Shown here: one piece after another, positions 1 through 6,191 of the stretch
How the letters are laid out: each line of letters begins with the position of its first letter
How positions within the stretch are numbered: the first letter of the stretch is position 1
DNA from: Candidatus Dormiibacterota bacterium
Lineage (GTDB): Bacteria; Chloroflexota; Dormibacteria; Aeolococcales; Aeolococcaceae
Assembly: GCA_003135255.1 (NCBI GenBank)
Contig: PLAX01000142.1
Span: 1-10,535 of the forward strand
Length of the DNA: 10,535 nucleotides
Direction: 5' to 3'
The notes under the pieces: model-generated
What the model saw: the letters and a program-made list of their open reading frames with translations, nothing else
What the model was told of the DNA's origin: nothing
Database searches by the model: none
Program-made: the position numbers and the translations under genes

Positions 1-1775
1 ACGGCCTCGACTGGAGCGAGCGGACAAAGATTGCGCAGCGCAATTGGATCGGGCGCAGCGAGGGCGCTCTCATCGACTTCAGGCTCAATGGCTGTGCCCT
101 CCCTCAGGTGACGGTCTTCACGACCCGTCCTGACACCATCTTCGGCGCCACGTTCCTGGTGATCGGCGCTGATCATCCGCAGCTCGCCGACTTTGTCCGC
201 GAGGACCGCCGTGCCGCCGTGGAGGAGTGGCGTGCGTCGCTGCCCCCGGCCGGCGCCGAGCCGGACTTCTCCGTCGGCATCGACCTCGGCACGGTCGCGG
301 TGCATCCGCTCACCGGCGGGGAGGTCCCGGTCTGGGCCGCGCCCTACGTCCTCGGCGGCTACGGCACCGGGGCGATCATGGCGGTGCCCGGCCATGACCA
401 GCGCGACTGGCAGTTTGCCCGCGCCCACGGTCTGCGCATCGTCGAGGTGATCGGCGGCGGTGACGTGGCGGTGGAGGCGTGGACCGGGGACGGGCCGATG
501 GTCAACTCCGGTCAGCTCGACGGCACGCCCTCGCCGGAGGGCAAGCGGCGGGTGGTCGAGCTGCTCGAGGCGCGCGCCGCCGGGCGTGCCCACGTGCAGT
601 TCCGGCTGCGCGACTGGATCATCTCGCGCCAGCGCTACTGGGGACCGCCGCTGCCGATCATCCACTGCCCGGTGCACGGTCCCGTCGGCGTCCCCGAGTC
701 CGAGCTTCCCGTGCTGCTCCCCGAGGTCAAGGACTTCCGCCCGCTCGGCACCGGTGTCTCACCGCTCGCCCAGGTCGAGGCATGGGTCAACGTGCCGTGT
801 CCCGTCTGCGGCGAGCCCTCCAAGCGCGAGACCGACGTCAACGACAACTTCCTGGACTCGGGCTGGTACTTCATGCGCTACCCGTCGACGGACTTCACGG
901 ACCGGGCGCTGGATCCCGAGCGGACCCGGCACTGGCTGCCCGTCGACATGTACATCGGCGGCAACGAGCACGCCGTGCTCCACCTCATGTACGCGCGCTT
1001 CCTGATGCGCGCCCTGCACGGGATGGGCCACGTGCCCACGCCGGAGCCGTTCACCCGCTTTCGGGCCAACGGCATGCTCACCTTCGGCGGCAAGGGCAAG
1101 ATGTCGAAGAGCAAGGGCAACGTCGTCAACCCCGACACCTACATGGCCCGGCACGGCGCCGACGCTCTGCGCCTCCACGTGATGTTCCTGGGGCCGTTCC
1201 TCGAGGGTGGGGAGTGGAACGAGCGAGGAATGCTGGGCCAGAGCCGCTTCCTGGAGCGGGTGTGGCGATGCGTCCAGGCGGCGGCGTCGGACGACCTCTC
1301 CGACGTCGCGCGCGAGCGGCGCCGCCACCGGACCATCGCGGCCGTGGAGACCGCCATCCTGTCGCTCCACTACAACACCGCCGTCGCGGCGCTCCACGAG
1401 CTGGCCCACGGGATCGACGAGGAGGCGCGTGAGGCGAGGGCACGGCGGATCGACGCCCGCACCCTGGTGCAGCTGCTCGCGCCCTTTGCGCCCCATATCA
1501 CCGAGGACCTCTGGGAGCGGCTCGGGGAGAGCGGCTCGGTGCACCGGGCAGCGTGGCCGGAGCACGACCCGGCGCTCGCCGAGGAGCCGCGGGTGACCAT
1601 CGCGGTGCAGGTGAACGGGAAGCTGCGGGCCACCTTCGAGTGCGAGGCGGGGACCGCCGCCGCGGAGCTGGAGCGCCTTGCCCTGGCGCAGCCGCGGGTG
1701 GTCGAGCTGCTCGCCGGCCGGCCGCCGCGCAAGGTGGTGGCCGTGCCCGACCGGATCGTCAACCTGGTGGTGTGA
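1..1775 (+). CDS. leuS: Leucyl-tRNA synthetase, C-terminal part (5' end outside window)
   Basis: Charges tRNA-Leu with leucine in the cytoplasm (class I synthetase). The frame is open from base 3, so the gene begins left of the window; 590 residues are visible. In order: end of the N-terminal catalytic part (NWIGRSEG), start of the CP1 editing domain with the Thr-rich TTRPDTIFG, the editing-site stretch GTGAIMAVPGHDQRD (bases 363-407) whose Asp discriminates noncognate amino acids, SRQRYWG returning to the catalytic core, a zinc-type stretch with CPVHG and later CPVCG, then KMSKS (bases 1098-1112), the anticodon-binding helical domain and the C-terminal tRNA-binding domain ending NLVV. Little sequence lies between the MYARF region and KMSKS, so the leucine-specific insertion seen in E. 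coli is absent, as in Firmicutes. Stop TGA at 1773-1775. Internal GTG/ATG codons are not starts because homology continues upstream of them. Confidence 0.97.
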   Translation, partial: GLDWSERTKIAQRNWIGRSEGALIDFRLNGCALPQVTVFTTRPDTIFGATFLVIGADHPQLADFVREDRRAAVEEWRASLPPAGAEPDFSVGIDLGTVAVHPLTGGEVPVWAAPYVLGGYGTGAIMAVPGHDQRDWQFARAHGLRIVEVIGGGDVAVEAWTGDGPMVNSGQLDGTPSPEGKRRVVELLEARAAGRAHVQFRLRDWIISRQRYWGPPLPIIHCPVHGPVGVPESELPVLLPEVKDFRPLGTGVSPLAQVEAWVNVPCPVCGEPSKRETDVNDNFLDSGWYFMRYPSTDFTDRALDPERTRHWLPVDMYIGGNEHAVLHLMYARFLMRALHGMGHVPTPEPFTRFRANGMLTFGGKGKMSKSKGNVVNPDTYMARHGADALRLHVMFLGPFLEGGEWNERGMLGQSRFLERVWRCVQAAASDDLSDVARERRRHRTIAAVETAILSLHYNTAVAALHELAHGIDEEAREARARRIDARTLVQLLAPFAPHITEDLWERLGESGSVHRAAWPEHDPALAEEPRVTIAVQVNGKLRATFECEAGTAAAELERLALAQPRVVELLAGRPPRKVVAVPDRIVNLVV

Positions 1776-1799
1776 GGGGAGGGGCGATCGCCTCCCTCC
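1776..1799. terminator. GC-rich hairpin between convergent leuS and DUF4190 gene
   Basis: An inverted repeat centred on the palindrome GGCGATCGCC (1783-1792) extends outward to about 11 pairs including two G-U pairs and one mismatch. It fills nearly all of the 27-nt gap between the leuS stop and the stop of the minus-strand gene at 1803. There is no T-tract on either side. It could serve as a bidirectional terminator or RNA-end stabiliser for the convergent pair; this is inferred from position and symmetry only. Confidence 0.4.
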
Positions 1800-1802
1800 C
1801 GG

Positions 1803-2351
1803 TCAGCAGTTGTTGTAAGCGCTGCAGCTGGCGCTGTTGGCCGCGGAGACCGCCAGGGGAAGAAAGATGATCGCCAGCACCAGCCCGACCACGCCCAGGA
1901 TCACACCGATCTTCGCCAGCCCGCGTCGGCTCCCGCTCGAGTTCCCGCCCCGGGTAAGGCTGACGGCGCCGAAGACGATCGCCAGGGTGGCGACCACGAA
2001 ATCCGCGCCCATCAGCGTGTTGACCCCGGAGACGCCGGAATACGTCTGAGCGTCGATCACCGTGAGCTTGTAGAAGAACCAGTAGACGGTCGGGATCAGC
2101 GACATCGCCAGGCCGACGATCCCGAGCACCCCGGACGCAGTCGCCATCGCGGTGGAGGGAGTCGAGGGGGCGGAGGGGACTCCCCAGTACGGCCGGGCGT
2201 ACGCGTAGGGGTAGGAAGGGGCTCCCGGGTATGGCGAGGCGGCCTGCGCACCGGGCGATGGCGGCGCCGAGCTCACCGGTTGCGGCGGGGTCGCGAACGG
2301 CTCCGGAAGGGATCCGGCCGGCTGCGGGGCGGCGGGGTCGGTCGCGGGCAT
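1803..2351 (-). CDS. DUF4190-type small membrane protein with Pro/Tyr-rich N-terminus (paralogue A)
   Basis: 182 residues, function unknown. Residues 1-66 are low-complexity, rich in Pro, Ala, Ser and Tyr, including SPYPGAPSYPYAYARPYWG (39-57). Three hydrophobic segments follow: about 72-93, 116-132 and 148-170. The stretch RRGLAKIGVILGVVGLVL (142-159) matches the repeated Gly-rich hydrophobic pattern of DUF4190 membrane proteins. The Arg/Lys-containing loop 134-147 predicts a cytoplasmic N-terminus and an outside C-terminus by the positive-inside rule. The last residues CSAYNNC place two cysteines outside. Start is ATG at 2351 with AGGAG 8 nt upstream (2360-2364). It is the second gene of a tandem pair, 25 nt after its paralogue, so probably co-transcribed. 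Family assignment is from memory of the pattern; many actinobacterial and related genomes encode such proteins without known function. Confidence 0.85.
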   Translation of the reverse strand: MPATDPAAPQPAGSLPEPFATPPQPVSSAPPSPGAQAASPYPGAPSYPYAYARPYWGVPSAPSTPSTAMATASGVLGIVGLAMSLIPTVYWFFYKLTVIDAQTYSGVSGVNTLMGADFVVATLAIVFGAVSLTRGGNSSGSRRGLAKIGVILGVVGLVLAIIFLPLAVSAANSASCSAYNNC

Positions 2352-2359
2352 GAGCGGGT

Positions 2360-2364
2360 CTCCT
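2360..2364 (-). promoter_or_regulatory. Ribosome binding site of DUF4190 paralogue A
   Basis: AGGAG on the minus strand, 8 nt before the ATG at 2351. It is among the clearest Shine-Dalgarno sites in the window and fixes the start. Most other genes here have weak or absent sites. Confidence 0.7.
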
Positions 2365-2376
2365 AGGCAGGGCCTG

Positions 2377-2871
2377 CTAGCAGCCGTAAGTGCACTGGGT
2401 GCCGCCGAAGCCGGCGTAGATCACGGCGTAGAAGATGAGCCCGAGCACGACGGTGACCACTCCGAGCACCAGACCTGCGATCGCCATCCCCCTGCCGGCG
2501 CCACCCCTCCGCCTGGCGGTGGAGATGCCGACTGCGCCGAAGATGATCGCCAGCGCCCCGAGCACCCAGTCGACACCGGGGAACCAAGACAGGAAGAGGC
2601 TGATGAGGCCCAGCACCAGCGCCGTGACCGCGTAGCCGTTGCCCGTCTGCGGAGGCGCGTACGGATAGGGCGCCGCGAAGGGAGGCGGCGGCGGATACGC
2701 GCCCGGCGGCACAGGGTACGGGCCTGCCTCGGGGGGGTAGGGGCTCGCCTCCGGTGGGTACGGGCCGTCCGGGGTCACGTCCAGCGGAACCGTGAAACCA
2801 GGGCTGGGCGGCGGCGGCGCGTCCCCGCCTGCGGTCGGGTCGGGGCCTGGGGGCAGGTCAAGTCCGGACAT
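2377..2871 (-). CDS. DUF4190-type small membrane protein with Pro-Tyr heptad repeats (paralogue B)
   Basis: 164 residues, function unknown. The chosen start is ATG at 2871, preceded at 5 nt by GGGAG; an ATG 12 codons upstream (2907) lacks a comparable site and would lie upstream of the likely transcription start. Residues 7-74 are very Pro-rich, with four heptad units GPYPPEA, SPYPPEA, GPYPVPP, GAYPPPP (36-63). Hydrophobic segments lie at about 81-97, 101-118 and 129-153, with a basic loop ARRRGGAGR (119-127) and the DUF4190-like GRGMAIAGLVLGVV. Topology prediction: tail and basic loop cytoplasmic, C-terminus outside, ending in CTYGC. It is the first gene of the pair, with a promoter at about 2921-2950. 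Similar tails occur in many small membrane proteins and are often thought to mediate weak protein contacts; no role can be assigned here. Confidence 0.85.
   Translation of the reverse strand: MSGLDLPPGPDPTAGGDAPPPPSPGFTVPLDVTPDGPYPPEASPYPPEAGPYPVPPGAYPPPPPFAAPYPYAPPQTGNGYAVTALVLGLISLFLSWFPGVDWVLGALAIIFGAVGISTARRRGGAGRGMAIAGLVLGVVTVVLGLIFYAVIYAGFGGTQCTYGC
2683..2766 (-). repeat. Four imperfect 21-nt coding repeats (Pro-Tyr heptads)
   Basis: In-frame repeat inside DUF4190 paralogue B encoding GPYPPEA, SPYPPEA, GPYPVPP and GAYPPPP. The first two units differ by one residue. At DNA level the plus strand shows repeated GGGTA-GGGC blocks. The array could change in copy number by slippage. Confidence 0.75.
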
Positions 2872-2876
2872 GGTCT

Positions 2877-2881
2877 CTCCC
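2877..2881 (-). promoter_or_regulatory. Ribosome binding site of DUF4190 paralogue B
   Basis: GGGAG read on the minus strand, with 5 nt to the ATG at 2871. It decides the start at 2871 over the upstream ATG at 2907. Confidence 0.6.
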
Positions 2882-2902
2882 GGGCACGCCATGGGCCGGG
2901 GC

Positions 2903-2917
2903 CGCACCCCGGGTGCG
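2903..2917. promoter_or_regulatory. Perfect dyad CGCACCC-c-GGGTGCG, possible operator
   Basis: A 15-nt perfect inverted repeat with 7-nt arms and a one-base centre. It lies just downstream of the minus-strand -10 box, around the expected transcription start of the DUF4190 pair. That is a typical place for a repressor site, or it may form a hairpin in the 5' leader. In GC-rich DNA a dyad this size also arises by chance, so only its position supports the call. Confidence 0.25.
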
Positions 2918-2920
2918 CGG

Positions 2921-2950
2921 ATTATGCGCTGATCAGGAAGCGGCGTCCAA
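2921..2950 (-). promoter_or_regulatory. Promoter for the DUF4190 pair (TTGGAC-N18-CATAAT)
   Basis: Read on the minus strand: -35 TTGGAC (2945-2950), 18-nt spacer, -10 CATAAT (2921-2926, five of six to TATAAT). Predicted start of transcription is near 2914, giving a leader of roughly 43 nt before the ATG at 2871. This is the best sigma-70-like match I found in the window. Confidence 0.5.
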
Positions 2951-2965
2951 GGCTTCGGGCGGGTC

Positions 2966-2974
2966 TGGTATCCT
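2966..2974 (+). promoter_or_regulatory. Extended -10 box upstream of rplU
   Basis: TGGTATCCT fits an extended -10 (TGn plus TATCCT, four of six to TATAAT). No good -35 lies 16-18 nt upstream. It would start transcription near 2981 and drive the rplU-rpmA-obgE-nadD block, divergently from the DUF4190 promoter. Confidence 0.3.
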
Positions 2975-2980
2975 GCCCCA

Positions 2981-3080
2981 GCGCACGGGCCGCCGTGCTC
3001 ATTGGCCTGTCCGCCGATGGGCCTCTTCCGCGTCGAGGGCGCGGAGGATCAGTCACCTTGTCAGCTGTTGTCACCGAGCG
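2981..3080 (+). promoter_or_regulatory. Structured 5' leader of rplU
   Basis: About 100 nt between the putative promoter and the rplU ATG. It holds a GC hairpin with arms GCACGG/CCGTGC and a GCCG loop (2983-2998), a 5-bp hairpin CCGCG/CGCGG further on, and a direct repeat TTGTCA-gctg-TTGTCA (3058-3073) just before the start codon. No strong Shine-Dalgarno precedes the ATG. Autoregulatory L21 leaders are known in other phyla, so a similar role is conceivable; I cannot match it to a named RNA family. Confidence 0.25.
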
Positions 3081-3713
3081 ATGAAGCCACCACAGTCATC
3101 CGACGTCCCCCGCACTGAGGCCACGACCCCGGCGACCTTCGTCGTCGTCCGTCATGGCGGTCACCAGTACCGCGTCGCCCCCGGTGACCGGCTCGTCGTC
3201 GACCGCCTCCCCTCCGCCGTCGGCGACGTGATCGGGCTGGAGCCGGTGCTCCTTCTCTCCGACGGGAACGGCGTTCAGGTCGACGCGGCCAGCCTCGAGG
3301 GGGTCCGTGTCGCGGCCACCGTGGCCGGGCACCGTCGCGGGCGCAAGATCCGGGTCTTCACCTTCAAGCCCAAGAAGCGGCATCGCCGCACCCTCGGCTT
3401 CCGGGCCGAGCAGACCGAGCTGGTCGTGGATCGGGTGCTCGCCAAGGGTGACCCGCTTCCCGAGCCGGTGGCGGTCGAGGAGTTCGAGGTGCCGGAGACC
3501 GAGGACGAGGCGGTGGCCGTCGAGGAGGTCGCGCCCGAGCCCGAGACCCCCGAGCCGCCCGCGGCCCGGCGCCGCAGCCCCCGGGCCGCGGTGGTGGAGA
3601 CCGGCGCCGCGGAGACCGTGGCCGAGGCCGAGGCGTCCACCCCGTCCGGCACGCCCGAGGCGCCACGCCGCCGCGCCGCCCGCAAGACCCCTCCACCGGA
3701 GGCTGGTGAGTAG
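3081..3713 (+). CDS. rplU: 50S ribosomal protein L21 with long C-terminal tail
   Basis: Structural protein of the large ribosomal subunit, binding 23S rRNA. 210 residues against the usual about 103. The L21 core runs from about residue 19 (FVVVRHGGHQYRVAPGD) through the basic signature FTFKPKKRHRRTLGFR to VVDRVL at about 120. An 18-residue extension precedes the core and a roughly 90-residue tail follows. The tail is rich in Glu, Pro and Ala, with Arg clusters (ARRRSPRAA and PRRRAARK). ATG 3081 is chosen because it is the last in-frame start before the core; an upstream in-frame extension to 2913 would be non-conserved. The ribosome binding site is weak. rpmA follows after only 2 nt. Extended L21 proteins occur in several lineages; the tail's role is unknown. 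Confidence 0.93.
   Translation: MKPPQSSDVPRTEATTPATFVVVRHGGHQYRVAPGDRLVVDRLPSAVGDVIGLEPVLLLSDGNGVQVDAASLEGVRVAATVAGHRRGRKIRVFTFKPKKRHRRTLGFRAEQTELVVDRVLAKGDPLPEPVAVEEFEVPETEDEAVAVEEVAPEPETPEPPAARRRSPRAAVVETGAAETVAEAEASTPSGTPEAPRRRAARKTPPPEAGE
3705..3710 (+). promoter_or_regulatory. Ribosome binding site of rpmA
   Basis: GGTGAG 5 nt before the rpmA ATG, overlapping the last codons of rplU. A stronger GGAGG (3698-3702) lies 13 nt away, which is too far for optimal use. Confidence 0.5.
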
Positions 3714-3715
3714 AG

Positions 3716-4081
3716 ATGGCCCACAAGAAAGGCGGAGGCAGCTCCCGCAACGGACGCGACTCCAACTCCAAGCGTCTCGGTGTCAAGCGCGGCGACGGCT
3801 CGCTGGTGCTGGCCGGGACCATCCTGGTCCGGCAGCGCGGCACCAAGATCCTGCCTGGCGGCAACGTCGGGGTTGGCCGGGACCACACCCTCTACGCCCT
3901 GGCGAGCGGCCTGGTGGCCTTCGACCAGAAGGGGGGGGATCGGACCCGGGCCAGTGTGCTCGCGCTTCCGATGCTGGATCTGGCCATGGAGGGGAGGACG
4001 TCCAGTGATGCGGACGACACGATCCCGTCCGCCGGTGACGACTCCACACGGGTCACCGAGGCCGCAAACGCCGCCGTCTGA
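3716..4081 (+). CDS. rpmA: 50S ribosomal protein L27 with acidic C-terminal tail
   Basis: Large-subunit protein whose N-terminus reaches toward the peptidyl-transferase centre. 121 residues against the usual about 85. The protein begins MAHKKGGGSSRNGRDSNSKR, the mature L27 form, so the cleavable N-terminal extension of Firmicutes is absent. The core continues through LGVKRGDG, AGTILVRQRGTKILPG, VGVGRDHTLYAL and VAFDQKG to about residue 82. The last 39 residues (including EGRTSSDADDT and SAGDDST) are non-canonical and mostly acidic or polar. It starts 2 nt after rplU and is almost certainly co-transcribed with it. obgE follows after 53 nt. Confidence 0.96.
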   Translation: MAHKKGGGSSRNGRDSNSKRLGVKRGDGSLVLAGTILVRQRGTKILPGGNVGVGRDHTLYALASGLVAFDQKGGDRTRASVLALPMLDLAMEGRTSSDADDTIPSAGDDSTRVTEAANAAV

Positions 4082-4134
4082 CCTCGCGGCCGCGCGCCCG
4101 TCGCGTGCGCCTGGTTTGAGCTGAGTCCTCCCCC

Positions 4135-5505
4135 GTGTTCATCGATGAGGTCAGCCTCGATGTCGCCGCCGGCTCCGGTGGGCGCGGCGCGGTCGGCTTC
4201 CGGCGCGAGAAGTACGTCCCGCGGGGCGGCCCCGATGGCGGTGACGGGGGGTGGGGCGGCAGCGTCGTCCTGGTCGTGGAGCCGGGCGACAGCAGCCTGA
4301 GCCGTTACCGGGAGCGGCGCCGCTTCCACGCTCCGGACGGACGCCCGGGTGGCGGTGCCCTGCGCAGCGGTCGCGACGGGCCGGACCTCGTCCTCCCCGT
4401 GCCGCCCGGCACCGTCGTGACCGACGCGGAGAACGGCGAGCTGATCGGCGACCTCGCCAGCCCGGGCCAGCGCCTGGTGATCGCCGAGGGAGGGCGCGGG
4501 GGCCGGGGCAACGCCCACTTCGCGGGTGCCGTCCGCCAGGCGCCCAGGATCGCCGAGCTGGGGGACCCGGGGGCGCAGCGCCGCATCCACCTGGAGCTCA
4601 AGCTGATCGCCGACATCGGTCTGGTCGGGCTCCCCAACGCCGGCAAGTCCACCCTGCTCGCGGTCCTGACCGGGGCCCGGCCAAAGGTCGCCGCCTACCC
4701 CTTCACCACTCTCCACCCCAACCTGGGCGTGGCCGAGATGAGCGGTGGGCACACCCTGGTCCTGGCCGACGTCCCCGGGCTCATCGAGGGCGCCCACGAT
4801 GGTGCCGGGCTGGGCATCGAGTTCCTCCGGCACCTGGAGCGGACCAGGGTGCTCATCCACGTCGTGGACTGCGCCGCCGGTGCCGCCGAGGCGAGGCGGG
4901 CGATCGAGCAGGTGGTGGCGGAGCTGGGCGCATTCAGCCCCCAGCTCGCCGAGCGGCCCACGCTCGTCGCTCTCAACAAGATCGACCTGCCCGAGGCGGG
5001 GGAGGCGGCCGGCGAGCTCGAGCCGGAGTTCCCCGGCGCTCACCGGATCAGTGCGGCGGCTGGCATCGGCACCCGCGATCTCCTGGAGGCGGCCGCCGAT
5101 CTGGTCGCCGCGGCCCGCCACGCCGCCGCCGGCCCCACCGCCGGCTCATCGGGCGAGGCGGGGGGCGTTCAGGGGGCGGGGGATGCTGATGCCGCCGCGG
5201 GTGGCCACCGCATCTATCGGCACGTCTCGCACGAGCCGGGGCCGCCCCACGTGGAACGCGACCCGGACGGGGCCTACCGGGTCATCGACCCCGCCGTCCT
5301 GCGGATCGTGGAGCGCACCGACCTCGACGAGGAGGAAGCGGTGGCGGTCCTCCATCGGAGGCTGGCAGCGGCGGGCGTCGATGCCGCCCTGGCGGCGGCG
5401 GGCTGCCAGGATGGCGACAGCGTCCGCATCGGCTCCGCGGAGTTCACCTTCGCGGCGGACGCGATGAGCTCCTTTCCCCGCCCGCCCCGCCGGTCGCGCG
5501 GATGA
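4135..5505 (+). CDS. obgE: Obg-family GTPase (50S assembly, stress and growth control)
   Basis: GTPase that acts in late 50S maturation and in stress signalling. 456 residues, start GTG at 4135 where the conserved N-terminus FIDEVSLDVAAGSGG begins; there is no good Shine-Dalgarno. Residues 1-158 form the Gly-rich Obg fold (REKYVPRGGPDGGDGG, GGRGGRGNAHF). The G domain has the P-loop GLPNAGKST (165-173), switch I YPFTTLHPNLG, DVPG (212-215) followed by LIEGAHDGAGLG, NKID (281-284) and SAAAG. A Gly/Ala-rich linker leads to an OCT-type C-terminal domain from about residue 360 (IYRHVSHEPG) containing VERTDLDEEEAV. All nucleotide-binding motifs look intact. Its stop overlaps the nadD start by 4 nt, indicating translational coupling. 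Confidence 0.97.
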   Translation: MFIDEVSLDVAAGSGGRGAVGFRREKYVPRGGPDGGDGGWGGSVVLVVEPGDSSLSRYRERRRFHAPDGRPGGGALRSGRDGPDLVLPVPPGTVVTDAENGELIGDLASPGQRLVIAEGGRGGRGNAHFAGAVRQAPRIAELGDPGAQRRIHLELKLIADIGLVGLPNAGKSTLLAVLTGARPKVAAYPFTTLHPNLGVAEMSGGHTLVLADVPGLIEGAHDGAGLGIEFLRHLERTRVLIHVVDCAAGAAEARRAIEQVVAELGAFSPQLAERPTLVALNKIDLPEAGEAAGELEPEFPGAHRISAAAGIGTRDLLEAAADLVAAARHAAAGPTAGSSGEAGGVQGAGDADAAAGGHRIYRHVSHEPGPPHVERDPDGAYRVIDPAVLRIVERTDLDEEEAVAVLHRRLAAAGVDAALAAAGCQDGDSVRIGSAEFTFAADAMSSFPRPPRRSRG

Positions 5506-6101
5506 GCCTCACCCGGGTCGCGGTCTTCGGCGGCACCTTCGACCCCTTCCACCTCGGTCACCTCGCGGTAGCCGAGCAGGCGAGGGAGGGAGTGCTGGCT
5601 GATGAGGTGTGGGTGGTGCCGGCCGGGGTGCCCCCCCACCGCGGCCCGGTGATGGCCGGTGCCGCCGACCGTCTGGCGATGTGCAGGGCGGCGATCGAGG
5701 GCCGCCTCCACATCTCCGCCCTCGACCTAGAGCTGCGCCGCCCCGGCCCGTCCTACACCCTCGACACCATGCGCGACCTGGGAGCGGGACATCCGGGTAC
5801 GCAGTTCTGGGTGGTCCTCGGTGCCGATGCCGCCCGGCAGATGTCCGGCTGGCACGGGGGCGCCGAGCTGCTGGGCACCTACCACTTCGTCCTGGTCAAC
5901 CGCGCTGGGGAGGCGCCGATCCGCCACGCGGAGGCGATCGCCCTCGGCTTCCTGCCCGGGCTCACCCGGGTGGTGGGCATCGACTCCCCGGACATCTCCG
6001 GCACCGAGATCCGTCGCCGGGTGATGGCCGGGGAGCCGCTGGGCGGCATGGTCAGCCCCGCCGTCGCCACCATCATCGAGGAACGTGGCCTCTATCGCTG
6101 A
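5502..6101 (+). CDS. nadD: Nicotinate-mononucleotide adenylyltransferase
   Basis: Transfers AMP from ATP to nicotinate mononucleotide, giving deamido-NAD in NAD synthesis. 199 residues, near the family norm. The N-terminal nucleotidyltransferase signature GGTFDPFHLGH (10-20) carries the GxFxPxHxGH pattern; PPHR follows, then the substrate-region DLELRRPGPSYTLDT, and DISGTEIR (164-171), the counterpart of the ISSTxIR motif. ATG at 5502 lies within ATGA shared with the obgE stop and has no Shine-Dalgarno of its own, so translation probably depends on coupling to obgE. A 90-nt gap separates it from rsfS. Confidence 0.96.
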   Translation: MSLTRVAVFGGTFDPFHLGHLAVAEQAREGVLADEVWVVPAGVPPHRGPVMAGAADRLAMCRAAIEGRLHISALDLELRRPGPSYTLDTMRDLGAGHPGTQFWVVLGADAARQMSGWHGGAELLGTYHFVLVNRAGEAPIRHAEAIALGFLPGLTRVVGIDSPDISGTEIRRRVMAGEPLGGMVSPAVATIIEERGLYR

Positions 6102-6176
6102 GCCGGCCAGATGTTCGGCGCGCTCCGCCCGCCCGGGTCCCGCCCGCGGCCGGCCGGTCCGCGCCCGCACCGATGT

Positions 6177-6182
6177 CATAAT
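6177..6182 (+). promoter_or_regulatory. -10 box CATAAT close to the rsfS start
   Basis: CATAAT (five of six to consensus) sits 9 nt before the rsfS ATG. Transcription would then start only 2-3 nt before the ATG, giving a near-leaderless mRNA. There is no Shine-Dalgarno and no recognisable -35. The rest of the 90-nt gap is GC-rich, with a CGCGG/CCGCG inverted repeat (6145-6163). Confidence 0.35.
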
Positions 6183-6191
6183 CGTCCGCGG

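Noticed and set aside
479..1565. Open frames overlapping leuS in other frames and on the minus strand
   Set aside because: Arg/Ala/Pro-rich translations without family features, fully covered by the conserved leuS frame.
2904..2998. CRISPR-like or mobile-element ends suggested by short GC inverted repeats
   Set aside because: Single short dyads without regular repetition, spacers, transposase or target duplications.
2913..3080. N-terminal extension of L21 upstream of ATG 3081
   Set aside because: The added residues do not resemble L21 and would span the likely promoter and leader.
2350..3084. Plus-strand open frame of 244 codons opposite DUF4190 paralogue B and the rplU leader
   Set aside because: His/Arg/Gly-rich shadow of the real minus-strand gene; it also runs through the promoter region.
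3892..5121. Long open frame on the minus strand opposite rpmA and obgE (409 codons)
   Set aside because: It is antisense to intact obgE, has no recognisable domain, and results from scarce stop codons in GC-rich DNA.
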